Positions 27,204 to 36,123 of a stretch of DNA of 64,000 bases are shown in pieces; the stretch's first letter is position 1; each line of letters begins with the position of its first letter. The stretch is taken from contig NC_013222.1 of the NCBI RefSeq assembly GCF_000024125.1, positions 868,001-932,000 on the forward strand, read 5' to 3'. A model generated the notes under the pieces. That model had not been told where the DNA came from. It saw nothing but the letters and a program-made list of their open reading frames with translations, and searched no databases. Source of the DNA: Robiginitalea biformata HTCC2501. Lineage in GTDB: Bacteria > Bacteroidota > Bacteroidia > Flavobacteriales > Flavobacteriaceae. A program made the translations under genes and the position numbers.

Positions 27204-28322
27204 ATGAGCCCGAGCTACTGGGAAATTGAATCCTGGCTTACCGACGTGGATTTTTGCGTGGTGGGCAGCGGCATAACCGGCCTGAGTTGTGCCCTGGAAC
27301 TTCGAAAAAGCCATCCCGGGGCCAAAATCCTCATTCTGGAACGGGGCATCCTGCCCGCCGGAGCCAGCACCCGCAATGCGGGTTTTGCCTGTTTTGGCAG
27401 CCTAACCGAGATCCTGGACGATTTGCAGTCCCATACGGAAGATGAAATTGTCTCTCTGGTTTCCAACCGGTTCACGGGCATCCGGATGCTGCGCCAACGG
27501 CTGGGCGACCAGGCCATAGATTTCCGGCAGTACGGAGGCTACGAGGTTTTCCGGGAAGCGGATAAAGAGGTGCAGGAGCACGCCCTGGAGGCCATGGATC
27601 GAATCAACCGGATGCTGCAACCGGTTTTCGGCCGGCCGGCCTTTGAAATCCGGCCGGGGGAATTCGGGATGGCCGGCATCCAGCCCGACGCCGTCTGCAA
27701 CCCGTTGGAAGGACAACTCCATACGGGCCGGATGATGCAGGCCCTGCTGGGCAAAGCCCGGGAGGCGGACATCTGCCTGCTCAACGGGGTGGAGGTAACC
27801 GGGTTTGAAGACCTGGGGGACCAGGTAGGCATCCGGACTTCCGCATTCGAATTTGAGGCGGCGAACCTGCTGCTGGCGACTAACGGGTTTGCCGGGCTGC
27901 AAACCGGACTGGACCTGCAGCCTGCACGGGGCCAGGTACTTATCACTGAACCCGTACCCGGGCTGGCCCTCCGCGGGAGCTTCCACCTGGACCGGGGCTA
28001 TTTCTACTTCCGAAACGTCGGCGACCGCGTACTCCTGGGTGGCGGCCGCCATTTGGACAAACCCGGGGAAACCACCACGGACCTCGGTCAGACCCCCGGC
28101 ATACAGCAAGCCCTGGAAGACCTGTTGCACAGGGTTATCCTTCCCGGGCAGGCCGTCCGGGTAGCGCACCGGTGGAGCGGGATCATGGGCGTGGGCTCCC
28201 GTAAGAAGCCCATCGTCCAAAAACTGTCCCCCCACGTATTTTGCGGGGTCCGCCTCGGGGGTATGGGGGTTGCCATCGGCAGTCAGGTAGGCGCCGACCT
28301 GGCGGCCCTGGCCACGACCTGA
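27204..28322 (+). CDS. FAD-dependent amine/amino-acid oxidase-like protein (DAO family)
   Basis: A 372-residue cytoplasmic flavoprotein. The FAD-binding loop VVGSGITGLSCALEL lies near residues 13-27, followed by STRNAGFACFG, the DAO-family segment contacting FAD. The later segments ARGQVLITEP and GIMGVGSRKKPI are typical of glycine/D-amino-acid oxidase-like enzymes (the DadA, SoxB and ThiO group). The substrate is unknown. The gene ends five bases before the stop of a converging ABC ATPase gene. Confidence 0.85.
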   Translation: MSPSYWEIESWLTDVDFCVVGSGITGLSCALELRKSHPGAKILILERGILPAGASTRNAGFACFGSLTEILDDLQSHTEDEIVSLVSNRFTGIRMLRQRLGDQAIDFRQYGGYEVFREADKEVQEHALEAMDRINRMLQPVFGRPAFEIRPGEFGMAGIQPDAVCNPLEGQLHTGRMMQALLGKAREADICLLNGVEVTGFEDLGDQVGIRTSAFEFEAANLLLATNGFAGLQTGLDLQPARGQVLITEPVPGLALRGSFHLDRGYFYFRNVGDRVLLGGGRHLDKPGETTTDLGQTPGIQQALEDLLHRVILPGQAVRVAHRWSGIMGVGSRKKPIVQKLSPHVFCGVRLGGMGVAIGSQVGADLAALATT

Positions 28323-28326
28323 CGAA

Positions 28327-29304
28327 TCAGATCGGCAACCGCTTGTTGATGGTCTCCAGGGAAACATTCAGGAAAATGTTCTCCCCTGCCTCCAGGGCTT
28401 TTTCCGAATTGAAATACACCCCTTTTTCGCCTTCCATTCGTCCATATACCCGGTAGTAGCCGCCCATGTAGTAGGAGTGTTCCACAGAGACCTCCAGGCC
28501 GGACTTTTGCGATACGCGCAGCTCGTGGGCATAGACGATGATGTTCCGGGTGGTGGAAGCGTAGGATTTCAGGATATTGATAGGGATCAGGTTGGCTTCG
28601 CCCAGCAGATAGGCCGTATAGAGGCGGGCGGGTTGTTCAAAGATTTCCCGGGTGGGGCGCAGGTCCAGGATCTCCCGGTCCCGCAGCACCATCACCCGGT
28701 CGGCAAAGGGCAACACGTCGTTGTGGTCGTGGGTGGCGCACAGGCAGCTGATCTCCTCCCGCTTCAGGTATTCAAACAGGTTGCGGCGGAGTTTGTTCCG
28801 CCGAAAATGATCGATGTGGCCAAAGGGCTCGTCCAGCAATAACAGTTCCGGCTTTTGGGCCAATACCCGGGCCAGGGCCACGCGTTGCTGCTGGCCCCCG
28901 CTGAGGTATCGCACCTGTTTGCCGCGGTAGGCAGTGAGCTCCATGGTTTCCAGGAGTTCCTCCGTCCGGCGGGCCGTTTCCTCCGGGTAGTGTACCGACA
29001 GGAATTTGGCGATGTTTTCCTCCACGCTGATAAAGGGCATCAGGTCGAAGTCCTGGGCCAGGTACTTCATAAAAGGCGCACCCGGCAACAGCTGGTAGGC
29101 CGGACCCTTGATGGCGTGGTCCTTCCACCGGATGCTTCCCTGCTCAAAGGGGAGTTCCCCGTATATGAGCTTGAGCAGGGTGCTTTTCCCGCAACCGCTT
29201 TCGCCCATGACCGCCATGAGTTCACCCCGGCCCAGCTGGAACCCGATGTCCTCCAGGACGGCCTCCGACTCATAGGCAAAACTTAGAGATTCAACTGTAA
29301 GCAT
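28327..29304 (-). CDS. Orphan ABC transporter ATP-binding protein
   Basis: A 325-residue ATPase starting MLTVESLSFAYESEAVLEDI; a TTG two codons upstream is less likely. Walker A is GESGCGKST, the signature is LSGGQQQRVALARVLAQKP, and Walker B is LLLLDEPFGHID. After the nucleotide-binding domain (about 1-235) there is a C-terminal extension of some 90 residues, probably a TOBE-like domain, as in metal, sulfate or polyamine importers. No permease or binding protein is encoded nearby. The start codon lies four bases after the T-run of the upstream gene's terminator, leaving no room for a normal leader. Confidence 0.85.
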   Translation of the reverse strand: MLTVESLSFAYESEAVLEDIGFQLGRGELMAVMGESGCGKSTLLKLIYGELPFEQGSIRWKDHAIKGPAYQLLPGAPFMKYLAQDFDLMPFISVEENIAKFLSVHYPEETARRTEELLETMELTAYRGKQVRYLSGGQQQRVALARVLAQKPELLLLDEPFGHIDHFRRNKLRRNLFEYLKREEISCLCATHDHNDVLPFADRVMVLRDREILDLRPTREIFEQPARLYTAYLLGEANLIPINILKSYASTTRNIIVYAHELRVSQKSGLEVSVEHSYYMGGYYRVYGRMEGEKGVYFNSEKALEAGENIFLNVSLETINKRLPI

Positions 29305-29308
29305 AAAC

Positions 29309-29340
29309 AAAAAAAATCCGCTTCTTAAGAAACGGATTTT
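29309..29340 (-). terminator. Intrinsic terminator after the prolyl oligopeptidase gene
   Basis: On the minus strand AAAATCCG pairs with CGGATTTT (29340-29333 and 29320-29313, 12-base loop), followed by an eight-T run. It ends immediately before the start codon of the ABC ATPase gene. Confidence 0.88.
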
Positions 29341-29358
29341 CAGGTATTTTATTGATCG

Positions 29359-31512
29359 TTATTCCTTGAAATCTTTCAGTGCGGCCTGGTTGGGCAGCTC
29401 TTCGTACCCCATATTGTAGAAGGTAAACCCGAAAATATCCGCGTACTGTTCAATGGTCTTGCTGATGGGTGTGCCGGCCCCGTGGCCCGCATTCGTCTCA
29501 ATGCGGATCAGCACCGGGCTTTCGCCAGCGTGTTTTTCCTGGAGCGTGGCGGCGAATTTGAAGCTGTGGGCGGGCACTACCCGGTCGTCGTGGTCTGCGG
29601 TGGTCACCAGGGTAGCCGGGTAGGCGACCCCCTCCCGGATGTTGTGCAGGGGCGAGTATCCCTTCAGGTACTCGAACATCTCCTCGCTCTCCTCCGAGGT
29701 CCCGTAGTCATAGGACCATCCGGCCCCGGCGGTAAAGGTGTGGTAGCGCAGCATATCCAAAACCCCGACGGCCGGCAGGGCCACCTGCATGAGGTCCGGA
29801 CGCTGGGTCATGACCGCCCCCACGAGCAGCCCCCCGTTGGAGCCGCCCCGGATGGCCAGTTTGCCTGCGGAGGTGTACCCTTCCGCAATCAGGTATTCGG
29901 CCGCAGCGATAAAATCGTCAAACACGTTTTGCTTGCTTGTCTTGGTCCCCGCGTCGTGCCATTTTTTCCCGTATTCGCCTCCCCCCCGGATATTCGGGAC
30001 CGCATAGATGCCGCCCTGTTCCAGCCAGACCGCATTCGAGGTGCTGAAGCCCGGGGTAAGGCTGACGTTAAACCCGCCATACCCGTAGAGGATGGTGGGG
30101 TTGTCCCCGTTTTTTTCCAGGCCTTTTTTGTGGGTGATGATCATCGGGATCCGCGTGCCGTCGGCCGACTCGTAGAACACCTGGTTGGAGACGTAGTCGT
30201 CCGGGTTAAAATCGATGTCCGGCTTCCAGTAAAGCTCGTATTCCCCGGTTTCCACGTTGTACTTATAGGAGGATCCCGGGGTGTTGTAGTTGGTAAAGTA
30301 GAAGTAAAACTCTTTTTCTTCTTTTTTGCCGCCAAAGCCGCTGGCACTGCCCACCCCCGGCAGGGGCACTTCGCGCACCAGGTTGCCCTGGTAGTCGTAT
30401 TGCAGGACCTTGGAAATCGCGTCCACCATGTATTCGGCAAAGAAGTAACCGCCCCCGGTATTCGGGCTCAGGACATTTTCGGTTTCCGGGATAAAGTCCA
30501 CCCAGTTCTCCGGCCCCGGATCGGACGCATCCACCGTGACGATCCGTTTGTTCGGCGCGTCCCGGTCCGTGACAATGTAGAGTTTCGACCCGGAATTTTC
30601 GATCACATAGCTATCGGATTCCTCGTCCCCTACAATGGTTTTCAACCCGGAACCAGGGTCCTGCAGGTCCTGGATAAACAATTTATTACCGGAAGTCGTA
30701 TTGGCCGCCGAAAGGATCAGGTAGCGCTGGTCTTCCGTCACCGAGGCCCTGATATAGCGGTGCTTCTGTTCGGGGGTGCCCCCAAAGATCAACTGGTCCC
30801 CGGCCTGCGGCTGCCCGAGTTGGTGGAAATAGACCTTGTGCTGGTCCGTCCTGGCCGAAAGCTCGCTGCCTTCCGGCTTGTCGTAGCTCGAGTAGTAGAA
30901 GCCCTCGTTGCCCCTCCAGGAAACCCCGCTGAACTTGATGTCCACCAGGGTGTCTTCGATGATTTCCCGGCTGGCGGCGTCCATGACGATCACCTTGCGC
31001 CAGTCGCTGCCCCCCTCGGAGATGGAGTAGGCTACCCGGGAGCCGTCTTCTGTAAAGCTCAGGCCGGCCAGGGAGGTGGTGCCGTCCTCCGAAAAGGTGT
31101 TCGGGTCCAGGAAAACCTCGGGGTCGCCCGTTTCCCCCTGGCGGTAGAGGACATACTGGTCCTGCAGCCCGTCGTTTTTGTAGAAGTAAGTCTTCCCGCC
31201 CTCTTTGAACGGGGTGCCCAGCTTTTCGTAATTCCAGAGCTTTTCAAGCCGCTGGCGCAGGGCCTCCCGGTAGGGGATGCCGTCCAGGTACCCGAAGGTG
31301 ACTGCGTTCTGCCGCCGGACCCAGTCTTCGGTTTCCGGGCTCCGGTCGTCTTCGAGCCAGCGGTAAGGATCGGCCACTTCCGTGCCGAAATAGGTATCCA
31401 CAGTGTCGACTTTCGCAGTTTCCGGGTAGTTTATGGCCATATTCGTTTCGGTTTGATTTTGGCAGGCCGTGAGCAGGAGGCCCAGGCAAAGGATTGCGGT
31501 GGTGTGTTTCAT
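29359..31512 (-). CDS. Prolyl oligopeptidase (S9A) lipoprotein
   Basis: A 717-residue serine peptidase that cleaves short peptides after proline. The lipobox LLLTAC (Cys17) anchors it in the envelope, probably facing the periplasm. The N-terminal beta-propeller domain (about 100-430) precedes the alpha/beta-hydrolase domain. The catalytic triad can be placed at Ser558 (GGSNGG), Asp642 (TADHDDRV) and His677 (NAGHG). [14 protein letters not shown] is a family landmark. Its terminator lies 19 bases downstream. Length and domain order are normal. Confidence 0.95.
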   Translation of the reverse strand: MKHTTAILCLGLLLTACQNQTETNMAINYPETAKVDTVDTYFGTEVADPYRWLEDDRSPETEDWVRRQNAVTFGYLDGIPYREALRQRLEKLWNYEKLGTPFKEGGKTYFYKNDGLQDQYVLYRQGETGDPEVFLDPNTFSEDGTTSLAGLSFTEDGSRVAYSISEGGSDWRKVIVMDAASREIIEDTLVDIKFSGVSWRGNEGFYYSSYDKPEGSELSARTDQHKVYFHQLGQPQAGDQLIFGGTPEQKHRYIRASVTEDQRYLILSAANTTSGNKLFIQDLQDPGSGLKTIVGDEESDSYVIENSGSKLYIVTDRDAPNKRIVTVDASDPGPENWVDFIPETENVLSPNTGGGYFFAEYMVDAISKVLQYDYQGNLVREVPLPGVGSASGFGGKKEEKEFYFYFTNYNTPGSSYKYNVETGEYELYWKPDIDFNPDDYVSNQVFYESADGTRIPMIITHKKGLEKNGDNPTILYGYGGFNVSLTPGFSTSNAVWLEQGGIYAVPNIRGGGEYGKKWHDAGTKTSKQNVFDDFIAAAEYLIAEGYTSAGKLAIRGGSNGGLLVGAVMTQRPDLMQVALPAVGVLDMLRYHTFTAGAGWSYDYGTSEESEEMFEYLKGYSPLHNIREGVAYPATLVTTADHDDRVVPAHSFKFAATLQEKHAGESPVLIRIETNAGHGAGTPISKTIEQYADIFGFTFYNMGYEELPNQAALKDFKE

Positions 31513-31547
31513 GGAGGGTGGTTCAGAAAATCGGACTAAAATACCAC

Positions 31548-31583
31548 AAAAAACGGCCGTCCCAAACCAGGGGTCGGCCGTTT
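31548..31583 (-). terminator. Intrinsic terminator downstream of asd
   Basis: AAACGGCCG (31551-31559) and CGGCCGTTT (31575-31583) form a nine-base-pair stem with a 15-base loop. On the minus strand a six-T run follows. It lies about 115 bases beyond the asd stop and ahead of the prolyl oligopeptidase gene. Confidence 0.8.
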
Positions 31584-31698
31584 AACAGTATTTTATGGAG
31601 CAGACCTCTTTCGCGTTTGCCAAGTGCTGGAAACCGGCCGCAACCGCGAAGTCAGGGTTTGGCGTCAATGGCCGGGCATGCTGGCCGGCTACCGGGTT
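31584..31698 (+). pseudogene. Possible remnant of an RsuA/RluB-type pseudouridine synthase
   Basis: In one plus-strand frame this gene-free gap reads DLFRVCQVLETGRNREVRVW, which resembles the C-terminal signature of the RsuA/RluB family (VxLxEGRNREVRRLWE). A few residues later GYRVS appears, where family members have similar text. No start, no catalytic domain and no continuation exist, as the frame runs into the antisense of asd. It could be a relic or a chance match. Confidence 0.2.
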
Positions 31699-32688
31699 TC
31701 AGACCAGGCCGCGCTCCAGCAGGTGCTCCGCTATCTGGACGGCGTTTGTGGCTGCGCCCTTGCGGAGGTTGTCGGCTACGATCCAGAGATTCAGGGTCTT
31801 GGCCTGGCTTTCATCTCGGCGGATCCGACCCACAAAAACCTCGTCTCTGCCATGGGCGAGTACCGGCATCGGGTAGGTGTTTGTGGCGGGGTCGTCCTGC
31901 AGCACAACGCCGGGGGTGGCTGAAAGAATCTGCCGTACCTCGTCCAGGTCAAAGTCTTCCCGGAATTCGATGTTTACCGCCTCTGAATGCCCTCCCGCCG
32001 TGGGAATCCGAACGGCGGTGGCAGTTACGGAAAACGTGCGGTCGTCCAGGATTTTCTGCGGTTCCCGGGCCAGTTTCATCTCCTCCTTGGTATAGCCGTT
32101 CTCCTGGAACACGTCGCAATGGGGCAGGGCATTCCGGTTGATCGGGTGCGGGTAGGCCTTCTCACCGGACACCCCGGCGATTTCATCTTCCAACTGGCGG
32201 ACAGCCTTCACCCCCGTACCGGAAACGGATTGGTAGGTGGAGACCACCACCCGCTTCATCGTATACCTTGTATGCAGGGGCGCCAGTACCATCACGAGCT
32301 GGATGGTGGAACAGTTGGGGTTCGCGATGATCTTGTCTTCCGGCCCAAGTGTATCTGCGTTGATTTCAGGAACCACCAGTTTCTTCCCGGGGTCCATCCG
32401 CCAGGCCGAGGAATTGTCGATTACCGTGGTGCCGGCATCCGCAAACCGCGGGGCCCATTCCAGGGAAGTATCCCCTCCGGCCGAGAAAATGGCGATATCC
32501 GGCCGTGCTGCTACGGCGTCCGCCAGACCGATTACGGGGTATTCCCGGTCCCTGAACGGGAGCAACCTGCCCACAGAGCGCTCGGAGGCCACCGGCAGCA
32601 ATTCGGTAACCGGGAAATTGCGCTCGGCCAGTACCCGGAGCATGACTTCGCCCACCATTCCGGTGGCGCCTACAACTGCTACTTTCAT
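31699..32688 (-). CDS. asd: Aspartate-semialdehyde dehydrogenase
   Basis: A 329-residue enzyme making aspartate semialdehyde for lysine/diaminopimelate, threonine and methionine synthesis. The NADP-binding loop MKVAVVGATGMVGEVML is at the N-terminus and catalytic Cys126 lies in IANPNCSTIQLVM. GGHSEAVNIEF carries the active-site histidine. The ATG at 32688 is chosen; the frame extends 17 codons upstream, but family members begin at the MKVAVVGATG motif. Confidence 0.97.
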   Translation of the reverse strand: MKVAVVGATGMVGEVMLRVLAERNFPVTELLPVASERSVGRLLPFRDREYPVIGLADAVAARPDIAIFSAGGDTSLEWAPRFADAGTTVIDNSSAWRMDPGKKLVVPEINADTLGPEDKIIANPNCSTIQLVMVLAPLHTRYTMKRVVVSTYQSVSGTGVKAVRQLEDEIAGVSGEKAYPHPINRNALPHCDVFQENGYTKEEMKLAREPQKILDDRTFSVTATAVRIPTAGGHSEAVNIEFREDFDLDEVRQILSATPGVVLQDDPATNTYPMPVLAHGRDEVFVGRIRRDESQAKTLNLWIVADNLRKGAATNAVQIAEHLLERGLV

Positions 32689-32872
32689 CAGATTCGTATT
32701 TAGTGAGCCAAAAGTACGCCGGACATAGGTCTCCGGCAAATCCGTCCGGAAAGATTTTTAAAAATAAAACAAAATGTTGCAAATATAACCCCTGAGTGCG
32801 TCTATTCCACAGACCCGAAGGAATCGCGTCATCCGGCAGATTAGTTCCCATCCAGACGATAGGGGCCCACCC

Positions 32873-32907
32873 CAAAAGAAAAACCGCCCGGGCGCGCCGG
32901 GCGGTTT
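32873..32907 (-). terminator. Intrinsic terminator after mscL
   Basis: AAACCGCCCGG (32881-32891) and CCGGGCGGTTT (32897-32907) make an eleven-base-pair GC-rich stem with a five-base loop. It is followed on the minus strand by TTTTTCTTTT. Confidence 0.92.
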
Positions 32908-32960
32908 AAGTTGCACTTGCTTGTGGTGTAGCGGTTCCCGCCACAAGTCGGGACGCGTCT

Positions 32961-33371
32961 TTATTTCTTTTTCAGCAGGTCGCGGATTTCGGCCAGCAAG
33001 TCTTCCTGGGTGGGCCCTTTGGGGGCTTCCGGTTTGGGCTCTTCTTTTTTGCGGACCTTGTTGTAGGATTTCACGATCATAAACAACACGAACCCGACGA
33101 TGATCAGGTTGATGATGCTGTTGATCCACGCCCCGTATCGCACGGCGCTTTCCGGTTTTTCCACCGTACCGTCGGCGGCCACCACGGCTTCCGACAGGAC
33201 GATTTTCATATCGGAGAAATCCACTCCTCCGGTGAAATAGCCCACGATCGGCATCATAATGTCATTGACAAACCCGCTGACCACCAGGCCGATGGCGCTG
33301 GCGAGCAAAACTGCAACGGCCAGGTCGATGACATTGCCGGTCATAATAAACTTCTTGAATTCTTTTAGCAT
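32961..33371 (-). CDS. mscL: Large-conductance mechanosensitive channel
   Basis: A 136-residue inner-membrane channel that opens under membrane tension to release solutes during hypo-osmotic shock. The N-terminal amphipathic helix and first membrane helix (MLKEFKKFIMTGNVIDLAVA, continuing to about 45) are highly characteristic. A periplasmic loop (50-75), the second helix (about 78-100) and a charged cytoplasmic helix ending RDLLKKK follow. It is monocistronic, with its own strong terminator. Confidence 0.97.
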   Translation of the reverse strand: MLKEFKKFIMTGNVIDLAVAVLLASAIGLVVSGFVNDIMMPIVGYFTGGVDFSDMKIVLSEAVVAADGTVEKPESAVRYGAWINSIINLIIVGFVLFMIVKSYNKVRKKEEPKPEAPKGPTQEDLLAEIRDLLKKK

Positions 33372-33510
33372 GGTTCCATTTGATTGGTTATGCTGCTCAA
33401 AATACTAAAAATTTGCAGAGTAGCCCCCAAGAGATATCATTTTCAGCGGATTAGGCTATTTAAAGGCCCATCGGTCGCCCCGGACGAATACCGGACGAAT
33501 ATTGAAAAGC

Positions 33511-34623
33511 TCAATGTTCTTCCAGGATTTCCCGCGCCACCCGCCGGGAGATACCCGTTAGGAGTTCATAGGAAATGGTGCCGGCTCCGCGAGCCAGGTC
33601 TTCGGCGGAATGCCCATTCCCGAAAACCACCACCTCGTCCCCCTCCTTGCAGGGGATTCCCGTGACGTCGATCATCGTCATGTCCATGCAAACATTCCCG
33701 ATAATGGGAGCGCGTTTACCCCGGACATGGAATGCTCCATGCTCCTTTCCGTAAATCCGTCCGATACCGTCTGCATGCCCGATGGGAAGCGTAGCCGTGG
33801 TCCGGAAATCCGCAGCCCGGTACCCCTTGTTGTAGCCTACCCATTCCCCGGGCTCGATTTTATGGAGCTGGGAAATGCGGGTGCGCAGCCGGGCCACCGG
33901 GCGGAGGAGTGGGTCTACTTCGGGATCGTTGCCGTACCCGTAGAGCCCGATGCCGCTGCGGACCATGTCCCATTGGGCATCCGGGAAATTCAGGATGCCG
34001 GAGGTGTTCAGCAGGTGGAAAAAAGGCGTGCCGGGCAACTGTTCGCGGATATCCGCCACGATGGCGGCAAACGATTTGATCTGCCTTTGGGTAAAAGTGT
34101 TTGAGCCGGGGTCGTCCGAAGCCGCCAGGTGGGAGAAGGCGGATCGGATGGTAAGGCTGGACTCCCCTTCCAGTTGCCCGGCAATCCATTCCACGTCGTT
34201 TTCCCAGAAACCCAGCCGGTTGAGGCCCGTATTGAACTTCAGGTGGACCGGAAACCCCCGCGCCTCCCGCCGCCGGGCAGTTTCCAGGAACATTTTCAGA
34301 ATCCGCAGGCTGTAGAGCGCCGGCTCCAGCCGATGGGTAATCAGGTCATCCAGGCCGGAAGGCTGGGGGTGCAGCACCAGGATGGGGAGCCGGACGCCGC
34401 CCTCTCGCAAAAAGGTGCCTTCGTCCGTGAAGGCCACCGCCAGGTAATCGGCCCCGAGGGCTTCGAGTTTCAGCGCAATGGCCAGGGAATCACTGCCGTA
34501 GCCGTAGGCCTTGACCACGCCCAGGAACCGGGTTTCGGGACGCAGCCTGTCCCGCAAAAACCGGTAGTTGTGGGCCAGGGCCCCCAGGTCGATCTCCAGG
34601 ACCGTGTCACGGCTTTGAGGCAT
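33511..34623 (-). CDS. alr: Alanine racemase
   Basis: A 370-residue PLP enzyme producing D-alanine for peptidoglycan. The PLP lysine is Lys38 in VVKAYGYGSDS. Other landmarks are HLKFNTGLNRLGF, SGIGLYGYGNDP and GNVCMDMTMIDVTG. Its start overlaps the end of tdk by 17 bases, so the two are translationally coupled. The 139-bp gap between this gene and mscL holds no recognisable feature. Confidence 0.96.
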   Translation of the reverse strand: MPQSRDTVLEIDLGALAHNYRFLRDRLRPETRFLGVVKAYGYGSDSLAIALKLEALGADYLAVAFTDEGTFLREGGVRLPILVLHPQPSGLDDLITHRLEPALYSLRILKMFLETARRREARGFPVHLKFNTGLNRLGFWENDVEWIAGQLEGESSLTIRSAFSHLAASDDPGSNTFTQRQIKSFAAIVADIREQLPGTPFFHLLNTSGILNFPDAQWDMVRSGIGLYGYGNDPEVDPLLRPVARLRTRISQLHKIEPGEWVGYNKGYRAADFRTTATLPIGHADGIGRIYGKEHGAFHVRGKRAPIIGNVCMDMTMIDVTGIPCKEGDEVVVFGNGHSAEDLARGAGTISYELLTGISRRVAREILEEH

Positions 34624-35260
34624 TCTCTGATTTTTTCGAGGGGAGGACCTCGGGTTCGTTCACTTCGAGCTTACTGATTTTTTCGGTGAGCATCGCCTTG
34701 TAGAATGCCCCCCGGCTCAGCGGTTCGTACTCCTCGGTTTCGCCCAGCAATACGAGCCGGTCGTTTCGGGATTTGCGGTAGCTGTAGTTGGCCAGGTTGC
34801 CGGTGCGCGTACAGATGGCGTGAACCTTGGTTACGTATTCCGCCGTGGCCATCAGGGCCGGCATGGGGCCGAAAGGGTTGCCCTTGAAGTCCATATCCAG
34901 GCCCGCAACCACCACCCGGACGCCCTTGTTGGCCAGGTCGTTGCAGACCGTGACGATTTCGTCGTCAAAAAACTGGGCCTCGTCAATGCCCACCACGTCG
35001 CAATTGTCGGCCAGCAACCGGATATTTGCAGCAGCCGGCACCGGGGTGGAACGAATCTCGTTTTCGTCGTGGGAAACCACGTAGTCTTCGTGGTACCGCG
35101 TATCGACGATCGGTTTGAAGATCTCTACCTTCTGACGGGCAAACTGGGCGCGACGCAGGCGTCGGATCAGTTCCTCGGTCTTGCCTGAAAACATCGAACC
35201 GCAGATGACTTCAATCCATCCGAATTGTTCTTTGGGGTTAACAGTGTTTTCGAGAAACAT
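34607..35260 (-). CDS. tdk: Thymidine kinase
   Basis: A 217-residue type II thymidine kinase for nucleoside salvage. Walker A is GSMFSGKT (21-28), the Walker B-like segment is VVGIDEAQFFDD, and the lasso region and substrate loop are seen in GLDMDFKGNPFG. The zinc-ribbon cysteines are partly absent, with only one visible in the CTRTGN region. The last 25 residues are extended relative to short family members. The gene is followed by alr with a 17-base overlap. Confidence 0.95.
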   Translation of the reverse strand: MFLENTVNPKEQFGWIEVICGSMFSGKTEELIRRLRRAQFARQKVEIFKPIVDTRYHEDYVVSHDENEIRSTPVPAAANIRLLADNCDVVGIDEAQFFDDEIVTVCNDLANKGVRVVVAGLDMDFKGNPFGPMPALMATAEYVTKVHAICTRTGNLANYSYRKSRNDRLVLLGETEEYEPLSRGAFYKAMLTEKISKLEVNEPEVLPSKKSENASKP

Positions 35261-35369
35261 TTTGTAATTTTAGACGAAAGTAGCGGCTGTTTCCGTTACA
35301 GGTAGTAGCGGCGCTATAAAAGTATTAAAAAAGAACCACCTTCACGGAAAGGTCCCCGTATAATTAGCT

Positions 35370-36056
35370 ATGAAACGAAAACTGAAAGAGGAGTTGCTGA
35401 AACTCTCCACGGACATCATTACGAGCCGCGGTTTGAAGGAGTTGCCGGAGCTTTACGAAAGGGCCAGGGATCTCTACGAAAAACTGGCGGTACTGAAATT
35501 TATCGAGGAAAAACTCAACGACGTGCAGATCGACGTCAGCAAGAGCGAAGTCGCCTCCAAGTTTGAATCGATCGCCTCGGCGGTACTCAACGAGAATAAG
35601 TCCGTGCCGGAATCCAACCCGCACGAAGAGGATATCATCGTCCCGGGAATCGACACGATTAAGCACATGGTATCGGAAATGCCCGGGGGTGAGGAACTCG
35701 AGGAGGTCCTTGAGCGGCTCATCGCCAAGAACGACTTTGTCAAAAACGACAAACAGGACACGGCCCCGGACCTGCCGAAACCGCCGAAACCCGGCCATTC
35801 CAAATCCCTGAACGACACGCTGACGGCGCGGAAGATCTCCGTGGGGCTCAACGACCGCCTGGCCTTTGTCAAACACCTGTTCAACGACGACATGGACGCC
35901 TTCAACCGCATCCTGTCCAAACTGAACGACCTGGATTCCGTGGAGCATTCCGTGGCCTATATCCGCGATGAAGTAAAACCCGGGTTCAACCAGTGGGAAG
36001 GGAAGGACGAATACGAAGCCCGGTTTATGGAACTCATCGAACGGCGCTTTAACTAA
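35370..36056 (+). CDS. Conserved Bacteroidota protein of unknown function
   Basis: A 228-residue acidic, mostly helical cytoplasmic protein without signal peptide or membrane helix. The N-terminal third (MKRKLKEELLKLSTDIITSR and on) looks like a helical bundle. A proline-rich linker follows near 130-145 (DLPKPPKPGHSKS). The C-terminal part includes RLAFVKHLFNDDMDAFNRIL, a compact helical domain. No catalytic motif is recognised. It lies between tdk (divergent) and rsmI, with its own terminator. I recognise it as a type of conserved flavobacterial protein but know no function. Confidence 0.75.
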   Translation: MKRKLKEELLKLSTDIITSRGLKELPELYERARDLYEKLAVLKFIEEKLNDVQIDVSKSEVASKFESIASAVLNENKSVPESNPHEEDIIVPGIDTIKHMVSEMPGGEELEEVLERLIAKNDFVKNDKQDTAPDLPKPPKPGHSKSLNDTLTARKISVGLNDRLAFVKHLFNDDMDAFNRILSKLNDLDSVEHSVAYIRDEVKPGFNQWEGKDEYEARFMELIERRFN

Positions 36057-36079
36057 TAGTCAGAAAAACAAGTGATAAT

Positions 36080-36115
36080 GGCCGGACGTGCTTACAGCCG
36101 CCCGGCCTCTTTTTA
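36080..36115 (+). terminator. Intrinsic terminator before rsmI
   Basis: GGCCGG (36080-36085) pairs with CCGGCC (36102-36107). A T-rich run TCTTTTT follows. The rsmI start codon is only nine bases further on, so rsmI transcription must begin inside or just after the hairpin, or depend on readthrough. Confidence 0.75.
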
Positions 36116-36123
36116 TACCGCCC

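Noticed and set aside
29482..31539. 685-codon open frame on the plus strand opposite the prolyl oligopeptidase gene
   Set aside because: It is the antisense of a clearly recognised protein. The translation has no motif and is rich in valine, glycine and arginine, as expected from GC-rich reverse strands.
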